Shown piece after piece: positions 7,953 through 15,071 of a DNA stretch of 15,071 nucleotides. The DNA is from Clostridiales bacterium UBA6981 (GTDB taxonomy: Bacteria; Bacillota; Clostridia; Oscillospirales; Oscillospiraceae), in assembly GCA_002450075.1 (NCBI GenBank), contig DJYJ01000074.1, forward strand, positions 1 through 15,071, written 5' to 3'. The translations under genes and the position numbers were made by a program. The notes beneath the pieces are model-generated. The model searched no databases. It was not told the origin of the DNA and saw only the letters and a list, made by a program, of their open reading frames with translations. Position 1 is the stretch's first letter. Every line of letters starts with the position of its first letter.

Positions 7953-8703
7953 AAGCTTTTGTTCCTTTCCTTCGCGTCAAGCTCCACGCGCGTAAAGTAC
8001 GGCGCGAGCGCCTCGCGGATCGCGTCCCATTTTTCGTGCGCCGCCGCCGTCTGATCGGCCGTGACCTGCACGAGCGCCGCGCCGTGCGGCGTCCGCACGC
8101 GAAAGTCGCGAAAGCCCAGCGCAAAGAGCGCGCTCTCGGCCGCCTCGACTTTAGTGAGCTTTTCCCGCGTGATCGCCTCGCCGCAGGGGATGCGCGTGGC
8201 GAGACAGGCGTAGGCGGGCTTGGACGCAGTAAAGAGCCCGGCCTCTTTCGACAGACGGCGGATCTCACCCTTGGTAAGACCGCAGAGCTGCAGCGGGCTC
8301 AAAACGCCCTCCTCCTGCAGCGCTTTCCATCCGGGGCGGTCGGCAATGTCGTCGCTGGCGTTCGTGCCGTCGAGCAGCACGGCATACCCGTCCTTCTCCG
8401 CCTGCGCGCGGATCGCGGAGAGGATGATCTTTTTGCAGAAATAGCAGCGGTCGGCGGGATTGGCCGCCACGCGCGCGTCGGCGAGCACGTCGGCGCGCAG
8501 CACCGTGACGGCGGCGCCGAGCTCCCGTGCCAGACGCAGCGCGTCGTCAGCCTCAAATTGCGGCTGAAAGGCGGAGCGGACATAGTAAACGCCCACGCTT
8601 TCGGCCCATTGCTGCGCGGCATAGAGCAGATACGACGAGTCGACCCCGCCGGAAAAGGCGAGCGCGACGCGCGGATGCGCCGCGAAAAAGTCACGCAGCT
8701 CCA

Positions 8704-8704
<1 letters not shown>
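7949..8704 (-). CDS. larE: LarE, sulfur-inserting enzyme of NPN cofactor synthesis
   Basis: A 251-residue ATP-dependent sulfur transferase of the PP-loop family (SGGVDSS, 18-24). LarE adenylates the carboxylates of the dicarboxylated pyridinium nucleotide and replaces them with sulfur. In the L. plantarum enzyme sulfur comes from a sacrificial cysteine; other homologues use an iron-sulfur cluster held by three cysteines. Here cysteines occur at 87 and 90 (RCYFCKK) and at 167 and 174 (CLATRIPC), as well as 141. The 167/174 pair lies in the conserved sulfur-donor region, so a cluster-type, catalytic LarE is possible but not proven by sequence alone. It overlaps larB by one nucleotide (TGATG) and larC by four, indicating tight translational coupling. 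Confidence 0.95.
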
Positions 8705-9456
<752 letters not shown>

Positions 9457-9473
9457 TTCGATCAGAACTCCTT

Positions 9474-9500
9474 GGCGCAAAAAGAAAATTTTTATGCGCC
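9474..9500. promoter_or_regulatory. Spaced dyad at the larB transcription start
   Basis: GGCGCA (9474-9479) and TGCGCC (9495-9500) are perfect inverted half-sites, centre to centre 21 bp, or two helical turns. The dyad begins immediately downstream of the larB -10. This placement suits a repressor; nickel regulators such as NikR bind spaced dyads, but the half-site is not a known one. The short loop could alternatively form an RNA hairpin. Confidence 0.4.
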
Positions 9501-9501
9501 C

Positions 9502-9530
9502 AGTATACAGAAAAATGCGGCTTTTGGCAA
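9502..9530 (-). promoter_or_regulatory. larBEC promoter
   Basis: On the minus strand TTGCCA (9530-9525), a 17-bp spacer and TATACT (9507-9502). Both hexamers are close to consensus and lie about 45 bp before the larB start codon. Confidence 0.8.
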
Positions 9531-9548
9531 GACGCCGGAGAAGCGAAA

Positions 9549-9566
9549 ATCCCCCTCGGGGGCTTG
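9549..9566 (+). promoter_or_regulatory. Shared G/C dyad motif, copy 2 (larB intergenic)
   Basis: The motif is ATCCCCCYCGGGGGCTTG with Y = T here, differing at one base from the copy before cbiM. It sits 18 bp upstream of the larB -35 and runs into the -35 of the divergent guanylate-kinase-like gene, so one protein bound here could affect both. A longer imperfect dyad (CCCCTCGG with CCGAAGGGG, 9552-9575) includes it. Confidence 0.4.
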
Positions 9567-9593
9567 CCGAAGGGGAGAGAGGCATGATATACT
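9564..9593 (+). promoter_or_regulatory. Promoter of the guanylate-kinase-like gene
   Basis: TTGCCG (9564-9569), an 18-bp spacer and TATACT (9588-9593), with an extended -10 (TGA directly before TATACT). Confidence 0.65.
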
Positions 9594-9625
9594 GGTTATA
9601 TTCCTACGAGGGAGGTCATGATGCT

Positions 9626-10165
9626 ATGAGCAAAAAGCTGGTCGTTCTCTCCGGCCCGTCCGGCGCGGGTCTCGGCGATATAGCCGCGGCTGTCTTTGCC
9701 GCGCGGGAGGATGTTGTCCCCGTTGTGCCGGTCACGGCGCGCAAAATGAAGGAAGGGGAAAAGGACGGCGTCGGCTTTTATTTCTATGATCTCGACGGCT
9801 GGAACGCGCTGAAGGAGTCCGGCGACCTGATCGAGGCGACCGAGTTTGCCGGCAACGATTACGGCACCTCGCGCAGACTGGTCACGGAGCTGCTGGACAA
9901 GGGGCTCAACGTGATGATCGACCGCTCGGTCGACCGTGCCGCGCAGGTGAAGGCAAACATGCCGGAGGCGCTTTGCGTGTATATCGAGCCGTCGGAGCGC
10001 GTGCTCGAGGAGCGCTACCGCGCGATCTGCCGCAGCTCTCTTGAGCTGTCGCTGCGCATGGAGACCGCCGAGCGGCAGCGCGAGGCGTCCGGCTTCTGCG
10101 ACGCGCGCGTGTGCAGCGACGATCTCGAAGCCGCCGCGAAAGAGCTCAGCGCGCTGATCGGATAA
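9626..10165 (+). CDS. Guanylate-kinase-fold protein, probably catalytically dead
   Basis: A 179-residue protein that aligns along the whole guanylate kinase fold. Several catalytic positions have changed. The P-loop reads GPSGAGLGD (10-18) with Leu16 where the ATP-binding Lys is expected, and Gly-Asp in place of Ser-Ser/Thr. The GMP-binding TTRxPRxGE segment is TARKMKEGE (37-45), keeping Arg39 but with Lys42 for the second Arg. The Asp of the usual Asp-Val-Gln-Gly motif is Ser101. EKDGVGFYF, Glu70/Glu73 and NDYGTS remain. It is unlikely to phosphorylate GMP normally and may bind a nucleotide or partner. The ATG at 9626 has GGGAGG 10 nt upstream. Divergent from larB, sharing its control region; a link to nickel cofactor use is only inferred from position. 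Confidence 0.75.
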   Translation: MSKKLVVLSGPSGAGLGDIAAAVFAAREDVVPVVPVTARKMKEGEKDGVGFYFYDLDGWNALKESGDLIEATEFAGNDYGTSRRLVTELLDKGLNVMIDRSVDRAAQVKANMPEALCVYIEPSERVLEERYRAICRSSLELSLRMETAERQREASGFCDARVCSDDLEAAAKELSALIG

Positions 10166-10175
10166 CAAAAAAACC

Positions 10176-10211
10176 AAAAAGCTGCCGTGCAATCAGGCAC
10201 GGCAGCTTTTT
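10176..10211. terminator. Bidirectional terminator
   Basis: A 15-bp perfect stem (10176-10190 with 10197-10211) whose arms end in A5 and T5, around a 6-nt loop. It ends the guanylate-kinase-like gene on the plus strand and proC on the minus strand. Confidence 0.9.
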
Positions 10212-10222
10212 TCTGTTTCTGT

Positions 10223-11008
10223 TCAAAATTCTTTTTCCCAGGTGGCGATCACGGCGTTCATCACCGCGGCGCGGAACGCGCCTTCTTCCAGTTTCCTCAC
10301 GCCCTGGATCGTGCTGCCGCCGGGGGAACAGACCCGGTCGCGCAGCGCGTCGGGATGCTCGCCGCTTTGAAGCAGCAGCTCGGCGGTGCCCTTCATCATC
10401 TGCGCGGCAAAGGCGATGGCCTCCTTGCGCGGCAGCCCGCAGGCGACCGCCCCGTCGGCGAGTGCGTCGACGAACATCGCCGCGAAGGCCGGGCCGCAGC
10501 CCGTGACGCCGGAGGCGGCCTCCATCAGCGGCTCAGAGAGCTCCGAGACCATCCCGGAGGCGGCAAGCAGCTCCTTGACAAGGGCCTTTTCCTCCGCCGT
10601 CACGTTGCCCGAGGCGCACAGCATCGTCACGCCGCCGCCGACCGCGACGGGGATGTTGGGCATGATGCGCACGACGGGGTGAGAATCGATAAGCGACGTC
10701 AGCTGATCTACCGTCCAGCCCGCAGCCATCGAGACGATGAGCACACGCTCGCGCGCGGAAAGCTCACTCCGGATGCCCTCGACCATCGCCTCGAGCCCCT
10801 GGGGCTTGACAGCGAGGAAGAGCACGTCGGCCTCCCGCGCGGCGGTCGCATTGTCACAGACCTCAGCGCCGAGCTCTTCGGCCAGACGCGCGGCCTTCTC
10901 CCGCGTGCGGTTCGCCAGGAGCAGACGCTCCGTCAGCGGGCTCTTCGACGCGGCTCTTGCCAGGGCGCCGCCCATGCTGCCGGTGCCGATAAAAGCGATC
11001 ACGGACAT
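10223..11008 (-). CDS. proC: Pyrroline-5-carboxylate reductase
   Basis: A 261-residue ProC of ordinary length. It catalyses the last step of proline synthesis, NAD(P)H-dependent reduction of 1-pyrroline-5-carboxylate to proline, in the cytoplasm. Visible features are the N-terminal Rossmann loop FIGTGSMGGA (6-15), ANRTREK (32-38) for dinucleotide ribose contact, AVKPQ (66-70), RIMPNIPVAVGGG, and the C-terminal family signature with SGVTGCGPAF and SPGGSTIQGV. Its start lies inside the kup 3' end (10-nt overlap), with GAGGAGG 7 nt upstream within kup. It is therefore translated from the kup transcript. Proline and potassium are both osmoadaptation solutes, which may explain the pairing; that is an inference. 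Confidence 0.97.
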   Translation of the reverse strand: MSVIAFIGTGSMGGALARAASKSPLTERLLLANRTREKAARLAEELGAEVCDNATAAREADVLFLAVKPQGLEAMVEGIRSELSARERVLIVSMAAGWTVDQLTSLIDSHPVVRIMPNIPVAVGGGVTMLCASGNVTAEEKALVKELLAASGMVSELSEPLMEAASGVTGCGPAFAAMFVDALADGAVACGLPRKEAIAFAAQMMKGTAELLLQSGEHPDALRDRVCSPGGSTIQGVRKLEEGAFRAAVMNAVIATWEKEF

Positions 11009-13002
11009 ACGCTATCCTCCTCTGCGCGCTGGATCCTGCCGTCCACGCTGCCGCCGCTGGTGATCAGAGGCACGCGCTCCATGATCAGTGACGAGGTGTC
11101 CAGCCCGTACCAGCGGACCTTGGACCCCGCGAGGCGGCGGATCGAATACTTGGCGTTCAGAACGAATTCGTCAAAATCGCTCAGCTCCGTCTTGGTGGTG
11201 ACGGACTTGAGGATCACACAGAATTTGAAGGTGCCGACGGTGGATTTGCCGTAGATGGAATACTTCTTATCCTGATCGGGCAGCTCGCCGCGCTCCTGCA
11301 TGTCCTGGACGATCTGGCGCAGATAGACGTTGACGCGCGGCGCGCACTTGAAGCCCAGATTGATGCGGATGCGGAAAATGCAGTCGGTCCCGTAGCGCTC
11401 GAGCTCATAGTTCATCGTGCTCGGCTCGTTGAGCGTGTGGACCGAGACGAACCAGTAGGCCTGGGCGCGCTTGGTGTCCTTGTCGAGGATCGAATAGAGC
11501 ACGTCGCGGTCCATCAGCTCCGGGTCGCTGCCGTTGACGAGATAGACCAGGTTGTGCGCCAGCAGCGGGATCTCGGCGTCGTCATGCAGGGCGACAAGGC
11601 TCGGCACATGCTCGCGCACGCGCAGCTGGGTGCTGTACTTCTTTTCCAGCTGGGTGCCGCGGTACCAGATGATCATGATAAAGAGCAGCAGCAGCGTCAG
11701 CAGGACGGTGACATAGCCGCCGTGCAGGAACTTGCCGAGGGAGGAGATAAAGAAGATCGACTCGATCGCGCCGAAGACGAGCAGCACGAACACGGCGAGA
11801 ATGTGCCTGCGCCGCAGCTTGAACAGGTACACCGCCAGCAGCAGCGTCGTCATCAGCATCGTCAGCGTGATGGCAAGACCGTAGGCCGATTCGATCCGCG
11901 CGCCGGAACGGAAGTAGAGCACCACAAGGCTGCAGCCGATCCACAGCAGGTTATTGACCTTGCCGATATAGAGCTGGCCCTTGGTGTCGGCGGGATAGCG
12001 GATCTCGAGATGCGGCAGCAGGTCGAGCAAGATCGCCTCGGACACCAGCGTGTACGAGCCGGTGATCAGCGCCTGGGAGGCGATGATCGCGGCGGCCGCG
12101 CCGAGCACGACGGCAAAGGGGCGCAGCGCTTCCGGCAGCATGAGGAAGAAGGGGTTGAGATCCTCGATGGCCGCAAGCGCGCCGTTGCCGCGGCTCTGCA
12201 GGATCCAGGCGCCCTGGCCGAGATAGTTGAGGATCAGGCACAGCTTGACGAAGGGCCAGGAGAAATAAATGTTTTCCTTACCGACGTGCCCCATGTCGGA
12301 ATACAGCGCCTCCGCGCCCGTCGTGGCGAGGAACACGCTGCCGAGAATCATGAAGCCCAGCTTGTTCGCGGGGCTGAAGAGGATGCGCACGGCATAGATC
12401 GGGTTAAAGGCGCGCAGCACGACGGGCAGCGCCGTGATGTGCAGCAGCCCCGTCACGCCGAGGAAACTGAACCACAGCAGCATGACCGGCCCAAAGGCCT
12501 TGCCGATGCGGCTGGTGCCGGCGTGCTGGACCGAGAAGAGCGCCGTGATGATCAAAAGCGTGATGATCACGACCTTCCACTGGCCCGCGCCGAGGAAGCG
12601 GTCCATGCTCTCGATCGAGCGAAGACCCTCGACCGCCGTCGTCACGGTCACGGCGGGCGTCAGAACCCCGTCGGCCAGCAGCGCCGCGCCGCCGAGCATC
12701 GCCGGCAGGATCAGCCATTTGCCGTAGTCCTTGACCAGCGAATAGAGCGAAAAGATGCCGCCCTCACCGTGGTTGTCTGCCTTCATGGCGATAAGCACGT
12801 ATTTGATCGTGGTCAAAAGCGTGATCGTCCAGATGACGAGCGAGAGCGAGCCGATGATGAACGCCTCGTCCACGGCGGCGATGCCGCCGTTGCCCTCGAG
12901 GATCGACTTCATGACGTACAGCGGCGAGGTGCCGATGTCGCCGTAGACGATGCCGATCGTCACAAGGAACAGCCCGAAGCGAAATCTCTTTTTATTATTC
13001 AT
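10999..13002 (-). CDS. kup: Potassium uptake protein Kup
   Basis: A 667-residue KUP/HAK/KT-type K+ transporter (proton-coupled uptake). It has about twelve membrane segments in the first ~440 residues and a hydrophilic cytoplasmic C-terminal domain of about 200 residues. Conserved motifs include VYGDIGTSPLYV (19-30) at the first membrane helix, NHGEGGIFSLYSL (near 76-88), and ADGVLTPAVTV. The start at 13002 has GGGAGG 10 nt upstream and gives a normal N-terminus (Asn/Lys/Arg-rich, then the first helix). Transcribed from the promoter at 13078-13106. Its stop overlaps proC by 10 nt. No c-di-AMP riboswitch is present in the ~70-nt leader. Confidence 0.96.
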   Translation of the reverse strand: MNNKKRFRFGLFLVTIGIVYGDIGTSPLYVMKSILEGNGGIAAVDEAFIIGSLSLVIWTITLLTTIKYVLIAMKADNHGEGGIFSLYSLVKDYGKWLILPAMLGGAALLADGVLTPAVTVTTAVEGLRSIESMDRFLGAGQWKVVIITLLIITALFSVQHAGTSRIGKAFGPVMLLWFSFLGVTGLLHITALPVVLRAFNPIYAVRILFSPANKLGFMILGSVFLATTGAEALYSDMGHVGKENIYFSWPFVKLCLILNYLGQGAWILQSRGNGALAAIEDLNPFFLMLPEALRPFAVVLGAAAAIIASQALITGSYTLVSEAILLDLLPHLEIRYPADTKGQLYIGKVNNLLWIGCSLVVLYFRSGARIESAYGLAITLTMLMTTLLLAVYLFKLRRRHILAVFVLLVFGAIESIFFISSLGKFLHGGYVTVLLTLLLLFIMIIWYRGTQLEKKYSTQLRVREHVPSLVALHDDAEIPLLAHNLVYLVNGSDPELMDRDVLYSILDKDTKRAQAYWFVSVHTLNEPSTMNYELERYGTDCIFRIRINLGFKCAPRVNVYLRQIVQDMQERGELPDQDKKYSIYGKSTVGTFKFCVILKSVTTKTELSDFDEFVLNAKYSIRRLAGSKVRWYGLDTSSLIMERVPLITSGGSVDGRIQRAEEDSVCP

Positions 13003-13077
13003 ATCAGGAAATCCTCCCTGTCGGAATCAAGCCTGCCATAAAAGCGAGATGGGGATCATTCTCCACAACAATTTCTT

Positions 13078-13106
13078 ATTTTACCAAAGTTTCCGCATAC
13101 TGTAAA
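13078..13106 (-). promoter_or_regulatory. kup-proC promoter
   Basis: On the minus strand TTTACA (13106-13101), 17 bp, TAAAAT (13083-13078). Each hexamer matches consensus at five of six positions. The kup leader is about 70 nt. Confidence 0.7.
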
Positions 13107-13142
13107 CTGCCATTTTTCGCGTTCCAGGAGAAGCGGCGTGTC

Positions 13143-13171
13143 TTCCCAACGGGAGGAGAGCGTGGTATAAT
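13143..13171 (+). promoter_or_regulatory. Carbonic anhydrase promoter
   Basis: A perfect TATAAT (13166-13171) with an extended -10 TGG, and a weak TTCCCA -35 (13143-13148) at 17 bp. It lies 44 bp before the start codon. Confidence 0.75.
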
Positions 13172-13215
13172 AAAAACAAGAAAAACACAAAAACGGGAAG
13201 AGGAGAGCAAAGCAG

Positions 13216-13750
13216 ATGGAAACCGACGAGAGGATCGAGCACCTCCTTGCGGGCAACCGCCGTTACCGCGAGAGCTCCGACGCCGCCCTGCGCGAGCGGA
13301 CGGCCGTCCACGGCCAGCACCCCCGGACGATCGTGGTCGCCTGCTCGGACGCGCGCGTGATCCCGGAGGAAAATTTTTGACGCCGTCTTGGGCGAGCTGT
13401 TCGTGATCCGCGTGGCGGGCAACGTGCTCGACAACCACCAGCTCGGCAGCATCGAGTATGCCGCGGCGCACCTCGGCTGCCCGCTTGTGATCGTGCTGGG
13501 GCACACGCGCTGCGGCGCGGTGGGCGCGGCGCTGCACGGCGAGAGCGACGGCTTCATCCGCTATATCACCGACGAGATCGCCGCCGCCATCGGCGAAGAG
13601 AGGGACCCGCTGCGCGCGTGCGAAAAAAACGTCCTGCACGCGGTCGGGCGCATCCGGCATGAGTTTGCCGGGCACCCGGAGATCGAAAACGTCTCGGTGC
13701 GCGGCGCGGTGTACGACGTGCTGGACGGCTCGGTGAGATTTGTTGACTGA
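13216..13750 (+). pseudogene. Beta-carbonic anhydrase with a +1 frame break (frameshifted or recoded)
   Basis: A beta-class carbonic anhydrase (CO2/bicarbonate interconversion) of about 177 residues if the two frames are joined. Frame one runs from ATG 13216 (AGGAGAG upstream) for 54 codons through the zinc motif CSDAR (Cys43, Asp45) to TGA 13378-13380. The rest (DAVLGELFVIRVAGN..., with zinc ligands His96 and Cys99 in LGHTRCG) is in the +1 frame to the stop at 13750. No other lesion is visible and all four zinc ligands are present. The break lies at GGAGGAAAATTTTTGAC (13365-13381). One extra A would explain it, since family members usually read P-E-x-I-F-D here. The site also resembles a programmed +1 site. 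A sequencing indel, a fresh mutation and recoding are all possible. Confidence 0.85.
13365..13381 (+). promoter_or_regulatory. Possible +1 recoding site in carbonic anhydrase
   Basis: GGAGG (13365-13369), five bases, then TTT TGA C. Phe-tRNA on UUU can slip one base to another UUU, after which GAC restores the downstream frame. The bacterial prfB site has the same order (SD-like purine block, CUU UGA C), but with 3 nt between the SD-like block and the slip codon. The shifted protein would have Asn in place of the usual hydrophobic residue before Phe, which argues for a simple A insertion. Confidence 0.3.
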
Positions 13751-13753
13751 AAA

Positions 13754-13823
13754 AAGACAGCCGGGACTGGAAAAGCCCCGTGTTCTCACAGCAATTCGGA
13801 GAACACAAGGAACTGTCTTCTGT
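13754..13823. repeat. Diverged inverted REP-like element with nested hairpins
   Basis: An outer stem AAGACAG (13754-13760) / CTGTCTT (13813-13819) encloses CGGG/CCCG and the 8-bp stem GTGTTCTC (13780-13787) / GAGAACAC (13799-13806). Read on the minus strand, 13823-13801 matches the REP-like unit at 14483-14505 in 19 of 23 positions. The hairpin starts 3 nt after the carbonic anhydrase stop, where the GC-rich sequence ends and the AT-rich tail begins. It has no T-run but might reduce read-through. Confidence 0.55.
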
Positions 13824-13879
13824 GCTCTACGTTGGTGAAGCTTTGCAAAAAGGAACTTTTATAAAATAATGGAAAGTAT

Positions 13880-14434
13880 ATGAAAATTTGGAAATTAAAA
13901 TTTACAGCAGAAGAATATGATAGTTTGATTCCCGTTAGGGAATTTACTGCAGATCAATTTTTCTCTTTTGATGGAAGAAAACATATAGATACTTGGGTTC
14001 CGCTTCCTGTGAAACGGATGGAGCCGGAAAAAGGCTTGGAATTAAGCGACGCACCCGGATGGACTTTCCCTATGTTTAGCAAAAAAGCAGTGAACATTTT
14101 AAAGCCGCTGATTCGTGACTCGGTAGAATTTCTCGAACTTGTTTTTCCGGAAAGTGAATATTGGGGAGTAAATGTAACAAAAGTTTTGGATGTTATTAAC
14201 TATGAAAAAGCCCAATTTCGAACTTTTCCAAATAGTAATCGCATTATGGCTTTTGAAAAATATGCTTTTGTAGATTCGGAAGAATTAAGGTCGGCTAGTA
14301 TTTTCAAAATCATTGACGAGCCTAGACGCAACTCATTTGTAACCGACAGGTTTAAGCAACTTGTTGAAGAAAACAAGTTAACAGGCTTTGTTTTTAAAGA
14401 AGTTTGGGACAGTGGGACAGGGGACGGTTCCTAG
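13880..14434 (+). CDS. Predicted immunity protein, Imm11/DUF1629-like
   Basis: A 184-residue AT-rich ORF. The pattern in the second half, an aromatic/charged middle followed by FEKYAFVDSEELRSASIFKI and then VTDRFKQLVEENKLTGFVFKEVW (written in two parts: VTDRFKQLVEENKLTG and FVFKEVW), resembles the Imm11/DUF1629 family. Those are small cytoplasmic proteins predicted to neutralise polymorphic toxins. No toxin gene is adjacent, so it may be an orphan immunity gene. Its last eight residues (from Asp177) and stop codon are encoded by REP-like sequence, so the native 3' end appears to have been replaced. The ribosome binding site is poor (GGAAAG 3 nt before the ATG), and base composition is far more AT-rich than upstream genes, suggesting transfer. 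The family call is by eye and moderately sure. Confidence 0.6.
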   Translation: MKIWKLKFTAEEYDSLIPVREFTADQFFSFDGRKHIDTWVPLPVKRMEPEKGLELSDAPGWTFPMFSKKAVNILKPLIRDSVEFLELVFPESEYWGVNVTKVLDVINYEKAQFRTFPNSNRIMAFEKYAFVDSEELRSASIFKIIDEPRRNSFVTDRFKQLVEENKLTGFVFKEVWDSGTGDGS

Positions 14435-14505
14435 TGGGATAGCGGACGTCCCCTTGTGTTCGGACAAAACACCCGAATAAACACAGGGGACGGTTCCTCG
14501 TGTTC
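14417..14505 (+). repeat. REP-like repeat cluster
   Basis: Two clear copies of ACAGGGGACGGTTCCTNGTG (14417-14436 and 14483-14502) flank a diverged copy (14439-14461, 17/23 to the last copy). GGGGACG (14420-14426) can pair with CGTCCCC (14447-14453). The unit resembles REP sequences that cluster between genes and are linked to REP-associated tyrosine transposases in many bacteria. No such transposase is in the window. The rest of the gap to 14539 is short and featureless apart from GAGGT before the next ATG. Confidence 0.75.
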
Positions 14506-14539
14506 CTGTGGAAAGCGGATTTGAAATGAGGTATCTATT

Positions 14540-15071
14540 ATGGATCTAAATGCAGCCAAAAAGCTGTTTCTGGACTCTCGTTGCTCTACATTTGTCATGG
14601 GTCGAGAGTCCTGGCCAGAATACTTATCTTATGTAGCACTTAACATCTCAAAAACGCAAGAAAACACTTGGCGCCTTGAAAGAATAGAGCAATTAAAAAG
14701 CGAGTATTTGCAGCGCCAAGATTTTCAGGTGCTTATGGAAATGTATGATCTTGCTGAATCGGTTCGTTCCGAAACTGCCTGGGTTGAAATCAGATCTATC
14801 ATTCCACCAACTTTGGAAGATCCGAAACAATGTCTTACATTTATTGAATCACTAATAGGGAGAAAACCAGTAAAAGCACAAAGCGGATATCTCTTTTGGA
14901 CAGCATCCCTTGGAAAAACAGAAGACTTTATTAATCTGTATGAATATGCTGATAATCAATTAAAAACGATAAAGAAAAACGACAAACAATTGGATAAAAG
15001 AGCCTCTATTGATTTAAGGCGATTACAAGAGATAAAAAAAACATTAATGAACACAGGGGACGGTTTTCACG
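14540..15071 (+). CDS. Unidentified AT-rich ORF, truncated by the window end
   Basis: An open frame from ATG 14540 (GAGGT upstream, at 14528-14532) with 177 codons and no stop before the window ends. I do not recognise the family. The product begins MDLNAAKKLFLDSRCSTF, is hydrophilic and largely helical in character, and has no signal peptide or membrane segment. It contains a WVEIRSIIPPTLEDP stretch in the middle and a Lys-rich helix before the end (QLKTIKKNDKQLDKR). The last codons enter another REP-like copy (15053-15071), giving ...LMNTGDGFH, as happens in the gene before it. Base composition matches the preceding immunity-like gene, so both probably arrived together. A role as another immunity protein is only a guess from position. 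Confidence 0.6.
   Translation, partial: MDLNAAKKLFLDSRCSTFVMGRESWPEYLSYVALNISKTQENTWRLERIEQLKSEYLQRQDFQVLMEMYDLAESVRSETAWVEIRSIIPPTLEDPKQCLTFIESLIGRKPVKAQSGYLFWTASLGKTEDFINLYEYADNQLKTIKKNDKQLDKRASIDLRRLQEIKKTLMNTGDGFH
15053..15071 (+). repeat. REP-like repeat copy, cut by window end
   Basis: ACAGGGGACGGTTTTCACG matches the first 13 bases of the copies at 14417 and 14483 exactly and then diverges. It lies in the same orientation and at the 3' end of the preceding ORF, as the other cluster does. Confidence 0.65.

Noticed and set aside
9618..9629. Three-codon mini-ORF (ATG ATG CTA TGA) overlapping the guanylate-kinase-like start
   Set aside because: The first ATG lies only 2 nt from the GGAGG, too close for good initiation. 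Probably coincidental.
11437..13041. Long open frame opposite kup
   Set aside because: A GC-rich antisense shadow with Asp/Arg/Gln/His-rich composition; kup is clearly the real gene.
13003..13077. c-di-AMP riboswitch before kup
   Set aside because: The leader is only about 70 nt, too short for that element, and no matching conserved core was seen.
13370..13376. A AAT TTT as a -1 slippery heptamer in the carbonic anhydrase gene
   Set aside because: It fits the XXXYYYZ rule, but a -1 shift leads to the wrong frame. The downstream sequence needs +1.
14405..14520. CRISPR array from the repeated GGGGACGG units
   Set aside because: Few copies, irregular spacing, strong palindromes, no cas genes, and a sequence typical of REP elements.

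Overview
This is a GC-rich bacterial chromosome segment with strong AGGAGG-type ribosome binding sites, short overlaps between co-directional genes, and -35/-10 promoters spaced 17 bp apart. The protein types (HTH-bearing BirA, BioY, CbiM-PDGLE fusion, Lar proteins) and codon use suggest a Clostridia member, probably Oscillospirales. That placement is an inference. The last ~1.3 kb is clearly AT-rich and looks acquired.

Layout. (1) 57-2135, minus strand: a DUF2130 coiled-coil protein followed by a nitroreductase. (2) 2209-3838, plus: bioY-birA, with a near-perfect BirA operator over the promoter and a terminator behind it. The operator lies between the divergent DUF2130 and bioY promoters. 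(3) 4009-6745, plus: an ECF-type metal transporter made of a CbiM-PDGLE fusion, CbiQ and CbiO. (4) 6789-9456, minus and convergent with it: larB-larE-larC, the complete set for building the nickel-pincer nucleotide cofactor. A bidirectional terminator separates the two. The likely logic is that the transporter brings in nickel (the LarMNQO role in lactobacilli), LarB and LarE build the dithio-pyridinium nucleotide, and LarC inserts Ni. No LarA-type apo-enzyme is in the window. (5) 9626-10165, plus: a guanylate-kinase-fold protein divergent from larB that has lost its P-loop lysine and other catalytic positions. (6) 10223-13002, minus: kup (K+ uptake) and proC, overlapping by 10 nt. (7) 13216-13750, plus: a beta-carbonic anhydrase whose frame is broken at one site that looks like the release-factor-2 type +1 frameshift site (SD-like GGAGG, then UUU UGA C). 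(8) 13751-15071: an AT-rich tail with an Imm11/DUF1629-like predicted immunity gene and an unidentified ORF running off the end. Both ORFs read into copies of a ~23-bp REP-like repeat (ACAGGGGACGGTTCC core).

Most unusual items: an 18-bp G/C dyad motif shared at 17/18 positions between the cbiM promoter and the larB/guanylate-kinase-like intergenic region (a possible nickel-regulon site); the degenerate guanylate kinase beside lar; the carbonic anhydrase frameshift; and the REP-bracketed immunity genes whose C-termini are REP-encoded.
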